Positions 5,882 to 9,986 of a stretch of DNA of 9,986 bases are shown here, piece after piece. Every line of letters begins with the position of its first letter. Positions within the stretch are counted from its first letter, which is position 1. The stretch spans positions 1 through 9,986 of the forward strand of contig VSOD01000121.1 in the NCBI GenBank assembly GCA_009774655.1, read 5' to 3'. The DNA is from Lachnospiraceae bacterium (GTDB lineage Bacteria > Bacillota_A > Clostridia > Lachnospirales > Lachnospiraceae). The notes below the pieces were generated by a model. The model saw only the letters and a list, made by a program, of their open reading frames with translations. It was not told the origin of the DNA and ran no database searches. The position numbers were made by a program, and so were the translations under genes.

Positions 5882-7888
5882 ATGGCAAAGAAAAAGGGAC
5901 TGGGATTAGGCGTAGCAGCCGTAGCGGCAGGAGCAGGTGCAGTCGCATATGCGGCGCACAATCATGAAAAGAAAAAAGCAGAGGACGGACAGCGTACAGG
6001 AGCCGGTTTCGGAAAAGCGACCGGCAGAAAATATGTAGATGCGCAGCCCGAGTACCGCAATACGGAACTTGGAAAAGACGCCAGAAACAGCAAAGGAATC
6101 TATTACAGCAGCGGCAACTATGAAGCCTTCGCAAGACCGAGAAAACCGGAAGGCGTGGACGGGAAACACGCTTACCTTGTAGGCAGCGGGCTGGCCTCTC
6201 TGGCGGCGGCATGTTTCCTGGTAAGAGACGGACAGATGCCCGGTGATCACATACACATTCTGGAGGCCATGGACCTTGCGGGCGGCGCCTGCGACGGTAT
6301 CTTTGATCCCACAAGAGGTTACATCATGCGGGGCGGCCGAGAGATGGAGAACCATTTCGAATGCCTGTGGGATCTGTTCCGCAGCATCCCTTCGCTGGAG
6401 ACGCCGGGCGTGTCCGTGCTGGACGAATACTACTGGCTTAACAAAGAAGACCCCAATTATTCCCTGTGCCGCGCTACTATGAACCGCGGCGAGGACGCTC
6501 ATACGGACGGGAAGTTTAATCTGAGCCGGAAAGGCTGCATGGAGATTATGAAGCTCTTTATGACAAAGGACGAAGACCTGTATGATAAGACGATCGAGGA
6601 TGTCTTCGATGAAGAAGTATTCGGATCCACCTTCTGGCTGTACTGGCGAACCATGTTCGCCTTTGAAAACTGGCACAGCGCGCTGGAGATGAAGCTGTAC
6701 TTCCAGAGATTTATTCACCACATTGCAGGGCTGCCGGACTTCAGCGCGTTGAAATTCACGAAATACAATCAGTACGAGTCGTTGATCCTGCCCATGCAGA
6801 AATATCTGGAAGCGGCAGGCGTGGAATTTCGCTTTAACACGGAAGTAACAAATGTTATTTTTGAGACGGAGGGCGGCAGGAAAGTGGCAAAAGCCATCGA
6901 GTGCAGGGTAAAAGGTGTGGAAGAGGGCATTATGCTCACGGAAAACGATCTGGTATTCGTTACCAACGGGAGCTGTACGGAAGGCACCGTGTACGGCGAC
7001 CAGAACCATGCGCCCAACGGCGACGCCGAAGTGAGGACCAGCGGCTGCTGGAACCTGTGGAAAAATATAGCTGCACAGGATAAGGCTTTCGGCCATCCGG
7101 AAAAGTTCTGCTCCGACGTTGCGAAGACCAACTGGGAATCCGCCACAGTGACCACACTGGATGATAAGATTCTGCCTTATATCACAAATATTTGTAAGCG
7201 TGACCCCAAAAGCGGCAGGGTCGTGACGGGTGGTATCGTAAGCTGTCAGGATTCCTCCTGGCTGCTGAGCTGGACGATCAACAGACAGGGACAGTTCAAG
7301 AAACAGGAAAAAGAGCAGGTCTGCGTATGGGTTTACGGCCTGTTCACGGATGTGCCCGGCGATTATATCAAAAAACCGATGAAGGAATGTACCGGTAAGG
7401 AGATCACGGCAGAGTGGCTTTATCATCTGGGCGTGCCGGAGGAAGAGATCGAGGAACTGGCGGAGCACAGCGCGGTCTGCGTGCCGACTATGATGCCTTA
7501 TATTACGGCATTTTTCATGCCCAGGACAAAAGGAGACCGCCCGGATGTGATTCCCGACGGCTGCGTGAACTTTGCTTTCCTGGGGCAGTTCGCTGAGACG
7601 CCCAGAGACACGGTGTTCACGACAGAATACTCCGTGCGGACGGCAATGGAAGCCGTATACGGACTGCTGGGCGTGGACAGAGGCGTGCCGGAAGTCTGGG
7701 GCAGCGTGTATGATATTCGGGAACTGCTTGGCAGCAGCGTGAAGCTGATGGACGGCAAGTCTCCGCTTGAGATCGCACTGCCGGGGCCGTTGAATGCCTT
7801 AAAGAAGCCGTTGCTGCGCGTGGTGAAAGGCACGGTGGTGGAGAAGGTGCTGCGGGATCAGGGCGTGATTAAGGAGGGGATGCTGTAG
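5882..7888 (+). CDS. ohyA: oleate hydratase with N-terminal extension
   Basis: A 668-residue FAD-dependent fatty acid hydratase (myosin-cross-reactive antigen family, EC 4.2.1.53), which adds water to the cis-9 double bond of oleate to give 10-hydroxystearate. The core starts at YYSSGNYEAFARPRKPEG (74-91), where the Staphylococcus enzyme begins, and matches it closely from memory. It contains the FAD motif GSGLASLAAA (101-110) with Glu128, the catalytic loop RGGREMENHFE (150-160) with Glu154 at the known catalytic position, and Tyr273 at the second active-site position. Also present are FSALKFTKYNQYESL (287-301) and ETPRDTVFTTEYSVRTAMEAVYGLL (572-596). The first 73 residues are extra: lysines at 3-5, a Gly/Ala/Val segment (about 6-25) ending in AYAA, then a charged linker. 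It is preceded by AGGAAAGGCGG (5862-5872). The enzyme commonly detoxifies unsaturated fatty acids at the membrane. No terminator is seen after it, so readthrough into the ferritin-like gene is possible. Confidence 0.97.
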   Translation: MAKKKGLGLGVAAVAAGAGAVAYAAHNHEKKKAEDGQRTGAGFGKATGRKYVDAQPEYRNTELGKDARNSKGIYYSSGNYEAFARPRKPEGVDGKHAYLVGSGLASLAAACFLVRDGQMPGDHIHILEAMDLAGGACDGIFDPTRGYIMRGGREMENHFECLWDLFRSIPSLETPGVSVLDEYYWLNKEDPNYSLCRATMNRGEDAHTDGKFNLSRKGCMEIMKLFMTKDEDLYDKTIEDVFDEEVFGSTFWLYWRTMFAFENWHSALEMKLYFQRFIHHIAGLPDFSALKFTKYNQYESLILPMQKYLEAAGVEFRFNTEVTNVIFETEGGRKVAKAIECRVKGVEEGIMLTENDLVFVTNGSCTEGTVYGDQNHAPNGDAEVRTSGCWNLWKNIAAQDKAFGHPEKFCSDVAKTNWESATVTTLDDKILPYITNICKRDPKSGRVVTGGIVSCQDSSWLLSWTINRQGQFKKQEKEQVCVWVYGLFTDVPGDYIKKPMKECTGKEITAEWLYHLGVPEEEIEELAEHSAVCVPTMMPYITAFFMPRTKGDRPDVIPDGCVNFAFLGQFAETPRDTVFTTEYSVRTAMEAVYGLLGVDRGVPEVWGSVYDIRELLGSSVKLMDGKSPLEIALPGPLNALKKPLLRVVKGTVVEKVLRDQGVIKEGML

Positions 7889-8041
7889 CCTGCGGGGGTG
7901 GAGACTTTTCTGCGGGGAGGGATTTATAATTTGGGCGATAATGCTAAGCTGTGTGCAGCTTGTGCACTAATGCCACACCATGTGAGGGTGCTTTCATAGA
8001 ATATCTTATAGAGAATGTAAAAAGATTAGGATTGGATATTT
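7889..8041. other. intergenic region between oleate hydratase and ferritin-like gene
   Basis: This 153-base gap has no clear terminator. It holds a short hairpin, AAGCTG (7946-7951) with CAGCTT (7956-7961), and a direct repeat of CTGCGGGG (7890-7897 and 7910-7917). A TATAAT at 7925-7930 has no matching -35 box. AGGA (8028-8031) serves as the ribosome site for the next gene. Confidence 0.5.
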
Positions 8042-8578
8042 ATGGAAGCAAAAGGAAAGATGTTACAAAGTGACTGCAGTTTCAGCGGTATCTCGCGGCT
8101 GATGCTGCCCTTCCCCTACCCGCCCGCCAGGGTGCAGGAGCAGAATCCGTTCTATGCCAAGTTGTTGACAGTGGATTACTGCGGAGCGGTATCGGAACTG
8201 CCCGCCATTACCCAGTATATCCAGGGAGAAAGCTGCATGTGCTGCGGACATTGCGCAGAAGCCAGGACGCTGCTGGGCATCGCCATGGCGGAGATGATTC
8301 ATTTGCAGAAGCTGGGAGAGCTGATCATGCTGCTGGGCGGGAGTATTGATTATTCGACCCCGACACGGAACGGCAGATCGCAGCAGTGGACGCCCTCCTA
8401 TGTGGAGATGGCCTGCAGCCTGCCGGAAATCCTGTCGGCCAACATGGAGGCCGAGAAGGCGGCGATCAGTCAGTATGAGCAGCATATGAAGATGATCGAG
8501 GATGACTGTGTGAGGGCAGTGCTGGGGCGGATCGTGCAGGATGAGGAGTATCATATCATGCTGTTACAGATGATGTGA
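8042..8578 (+). CDS. ferritin-like di-iron protein with cysteine cluster
   Basis: A 178-residue protein predicted to form a four-helix ferritin-like bundle. Probable metal ligands fall in the expected order: Glu52 in VSELPAITQYI (50-60), Glu84 and His87 in EMIHLQKLGELI (84-95), Glu136 or Glu138 in MEAEKAAISQYEQH (135-148), and Glu168/His171 in DEEYH. The two ExxH pairs and the 32-residue gap between helices 1 and 2 fit rubrerythrin/bacterioferritin-type di-iron sites. Unusually, the loop between helices 1 and 2 contains CMCCGHC (65-71). There is no rubredoxin-like C-terminal domain. The first 40 residues are Pro-rich (PFPYPPAR 23-30). Roles in peroxide reduction or iron handling are family-based guesses; spore-coat ferritin-like proteins of Firmicutes are another possibility. 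AGGA at 8028-8031 precedes the ATG by ten bases. The gene follows oleate hydratase without a visible terminator and ends before a strong one. Confidence 0.82.
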   Translation: MEAKGKMLQSDCSFSGISRLMLPFPYPPARVQEQNPFYAKLLTVDYCGAVSELPAITQYIQGESCMCCGHCAEARTLLGIAMAEMIHLQKLGELIMLLGGSIDYSTPTRNGRSQQWTPSYVEMACSLPEILSANMEAEKAAISQYEQHMKMIEDDCVRAVLGRIVQDEEYHIMLLQMM

Positions 8579-8678
8579 GGGACATATAGTAAATGACATA
8601 ACAGGAATAAGGCAGGGCATGACGGGGAACAGAGTATAACAGGCAACAGTGCAGCCGAAGGTTGAACCGTTAGAATAT

Positions 8679-8711
8679 AAAAGGTAAAAGTGGTTTCACT
8701 TTTGCCTTTTT
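8679..8711. terminator. intrinsic terminator after the ferritin-like gene
   Basis: AAAAGGTAAAAGTG (8679-8692) pairs with CACTTTTGCCTTTT (8697-8710), 14 positions with one T-G wobble, around a GTTT loop, and runs into TTTTT. It is A/T-flanked on both sides and could act in both directions. It lies about 100 bases after the ferritin-like stop; the bases between hold no recognisable gene. Confidence 0.92.
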
Positions 8712-8721
8712 GTGTTACAAT
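8694..8721 (+). promoter_or_regulatory. candidate extended -10 promoter overlapping the terminator
   Basis: TGTTACAAT (8713-8721) is a good extended -10 element (TGn plus TACAAT, five of six matches). The -35 region is weak: TTTCAC at 8694-8699, 16 bases upstream, which lies inside the terminator hairpin. It would start transcription near 8728 and give a leader of about 105 bases for the gene at 8835. Confidence 0.42.
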
Positions 8722-8751
8722 GATATGGAGACTGGGGAATGCGTGAAAGAG

Positions 8752-8832
8752 ACCGGGAGTGAAGGAAAGAAATCCCGGTTGGATGAATTCAGGATGAGGA
8801 AAACAGCTACAGGACAAGCGGAGGAAAACCGG
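8752..8832 (+). promoter_or_regulatory. leader hairpin with alternative pairing near the start site
   Basis: ACCGGGA (8752-8758) pairs perfectly with TCCCGGT (8773-8779). The overlapping CCGGTT (8775-8780) can instead pair with AACCGG (8827-8832), which lies between the GGAGG ribosome site (8820-8824) and the ATG at 8835. The two structures exclude each other, so the leader could modulate translation. The pairings are short and may be chance. Confidence 0.3.
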
Positions 8833-8834
8833 AT

Positions 8835-9986
8835 ATGGAAAAAGACATACAAAAAGAGGTAGAGCGTTTTTTCAAAGAGAAGGGATTAGAGGAGGAAGTG
8901 AAGAAACTCACGGATCTTTTCACCGACCGTTATACGATTAGGGGAGAAGTGACAGAAGATCTGAGAGAAGCCCTGCACAGGGCCCCCGATCAGCTGATCG
9001 ATATGATATGGAGAAGCGTTAAGGATAAAGAGCCTGATGAGGGGCTGAACCGTCAGCAGAAGGAAGAGGGGCTGTATGAAGATATCCCCGGATATTTCGA
9101 GTCCAGATTTGATATGCTGGAGATTGGGCAGCTTCATCTGCTGCTGCGGATCATGAACTATGAACCGATCGATACGGTGGAGGCGATCAATGTCATCAAT
9201 GCATTTGTGCCGTATGGATGGGTCTTCTATTTTGTTGAAAATGATAATGGATCTTTTGCGGTCACGAAAGAAGTAGGGGACATCTTAAGAACATTGGAAA
9301 AGCCGGAGATTCAGGAGCGGATCGGTTTTTATTGTTTGATCCGTTATGTGGTGAAGACATGTCTTGCACTGTATGGCGTATGTACCTTGAAACAGATCTG
9401 TGATATCCTTGTGCAATGGGCGGAAGACGGAAATAAGATGGAGGAATTGATCGGAGACATGAGTGAGGTCGTGCAGGAATATCTTCCGTATCTGGAGGAA
9501 CAGGGGATATTGTGGCTGGATGGAGAATATATCATAGATCCTTTCCTGCAAACAAAAAAGGAGTATCGGGGACTGCTTCGCAGACAAAGCCAGAAGTATT
9601 ATATGCCTGATCAGGAGATGGTCATAGCCTGTGGTTCGGGGAATATGGTTGACAAAAACGAAGAATATAAGACGGTGTTCAGTCTTTTGCTCAAGGAAAC
9701 AAAAGATCGGGATGAGACAGAAGAGATACTTGAGGAGCTTGCAGTGTATGTGACCAGGGAAGACAGCTCAGCCTCGCAGCTTATGAACTGCCTTTATGAA
9801 TGGGATGTGGCCTTCGAGAATGACAGGGCTGCAGCAAGGTTGTTCAGGGCGATGGGCGAGTGGACTTACAGCATCCGCAGATGGAGCGAATGCGGGTACA
9901 GCAGAAAAGAACTACATAAAGAGAATACAGATTTAAAATATATGACAAATAGCGATAAGCACCGGAAAGTACAGGAAATTGAGAAG
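8835..9986 (+). CDS. hypothetical charged protein, C-terminus outside the window
   Basis: An open frame of 384 codons with no stop before the window edge, starting at ATG 8835 behind GGAGG at 8820-8824. The product is soluble, rich in Glu, Lys and Asp, with no signal peptide or membrane helix. It begins with a charged helix (1-30). Residues 94-155 (from LEIGQLHLLLRIMNYE) and about 164-238 (to EEQGILWLDGEYIIDPF) each look like small helical or winged-helix-like units. The last part, WTYSIRRWSECGYSRKELHKEN (343-364), resembles from memory the WxxxGYTPxEL-type stretch just ahead of the zinc-binding SEC-C motif in many Firmicutes proteins, so such a motif may follow beyond the window. I do not recognise the family otherwise and assign no function. 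It appears to have its own promoter. Confidence 0.85.
   Translation, partial: MEKDIQKEVERFFKEKGLEEEVKKLTDLFTDRYTIRGEVTEDLREALHRAPDQLIDMIWRSVKDKEPDEGLNRQQKEEGLYEDIPGYFESRFDMLEIGQLHLLLRIMNYEPIDTVEAINVINAFVPYGWVFYFVENDNGSFAVTKEVGDILRTLEKPEIQERIGFYCLIRYVVKTCLALYGVCTLKQICDILVQWAEDGNKMEELIGDMSEVVQEYLPYLEEQGILWLDGEYIIDPFLQTKKEYRGLLRRQSQKYYMPDQEMVIACGSGNMVDKNEEYKTVFSLLLKETKDRDETEEILEELAVYVTREDSSASQLMNCLYEWDVAFENDRAAARLFRAMGEWTYSIRRWSECGYSRKELHKENTDLKYMTNSDKHRKVQEIEK

Noticed and set aside
5770..5967. 65-codon frame overlapping the start of oleate hydratase
   Set aside because: It is basic and low-complexity, has no good ribosome site and overlaps the well-supported hydratase start in another frame.
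5906..7468. 520-codon frame on the - strand
   Set aside because: It is the mirror of oleate hydratase codons; the composition is unlike a real protein and the + strand frame has clear family motifs.
8739..8762. Seven-codon leader frame (MRERDRE) ahead of the last gene
   Set aside because: Ribosome site is weak and the codons show no run that would suggest attenuation.
8794..8862. 22-codon frame overlapping the start of the last gene
   Set aside because: Its only purine-rich stretch touches the ATG, too close for a ribosome site, and it runs out of frame into a well-supported start.

Overview
The window looks like a chromosomal segment of an anaerobic Clostridia member, most likely Lachnospiraceae. 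This is inferred from gene content (DUF554 membrane protein, dCache-type double-receiver hybrid kinase, DhaS-like TetR regulator, oleate hydratase, ferritin-like protein), the moderate G+C coding style, strong AGGAGG-like ribosome sites and A/T-flanked terminators. All supported genes are on the + strand. I see no RNA genes, insertion sequences, CRISPR array or phage genes.

Layout: (1) Bases 2-46 may be the last codons of an unidentified upstream gene. A CofE-like F420-0:L-glutamate ligase family gene (94-1284) follows and is closed by a strong terminator (1437-1469). (2) A DUF554 membrane protein (1546-2229) is followed by about 200 bases packed with overlapping inverted repeats and a candidate promoter. 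(3) A two-gene unit (2455-5612) encodes a membrane hybrid histidine kinase with two receiver domains and a TetR-family regulator. The stop and start codons overlap by one base, and a 20-bp terminator hairpin ends the unit. (4) An oleate hydratase (5882-7888) carries about 72 extra N-terminal residues containing a hydrophobic segment. (5) A small ferritin-like di-iron protein with a cysteine cluster (8042-8578) is followed by another strong terminator. (6) The first 384 codons of an unrecognised, highly charged cytoplasmic protein (8835 onward) run off the window; a C-terminal SEC-C zinc motif beyond the edge is a guess.

How the genes may work together: the kinase and TetR regulator are almost certainly co-expressed, so a sensed extracellular signal and a ligand-responsive repressor share one operon. 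Oleate hydratase lies just downstream behind its own leader and could be a target of that regulator, but this is inference. The F420-ligase homologue, DUF554 protein and final gene show no clear functional tie to the rest. I do not see a clearly new multi-gene system. The best leads are the N-terminally extended oleate hydratase, the kinase-TetR overlap, the cysteine-rich loop of the ferritin-like protein, and the competing hairpins at 2271-2361.
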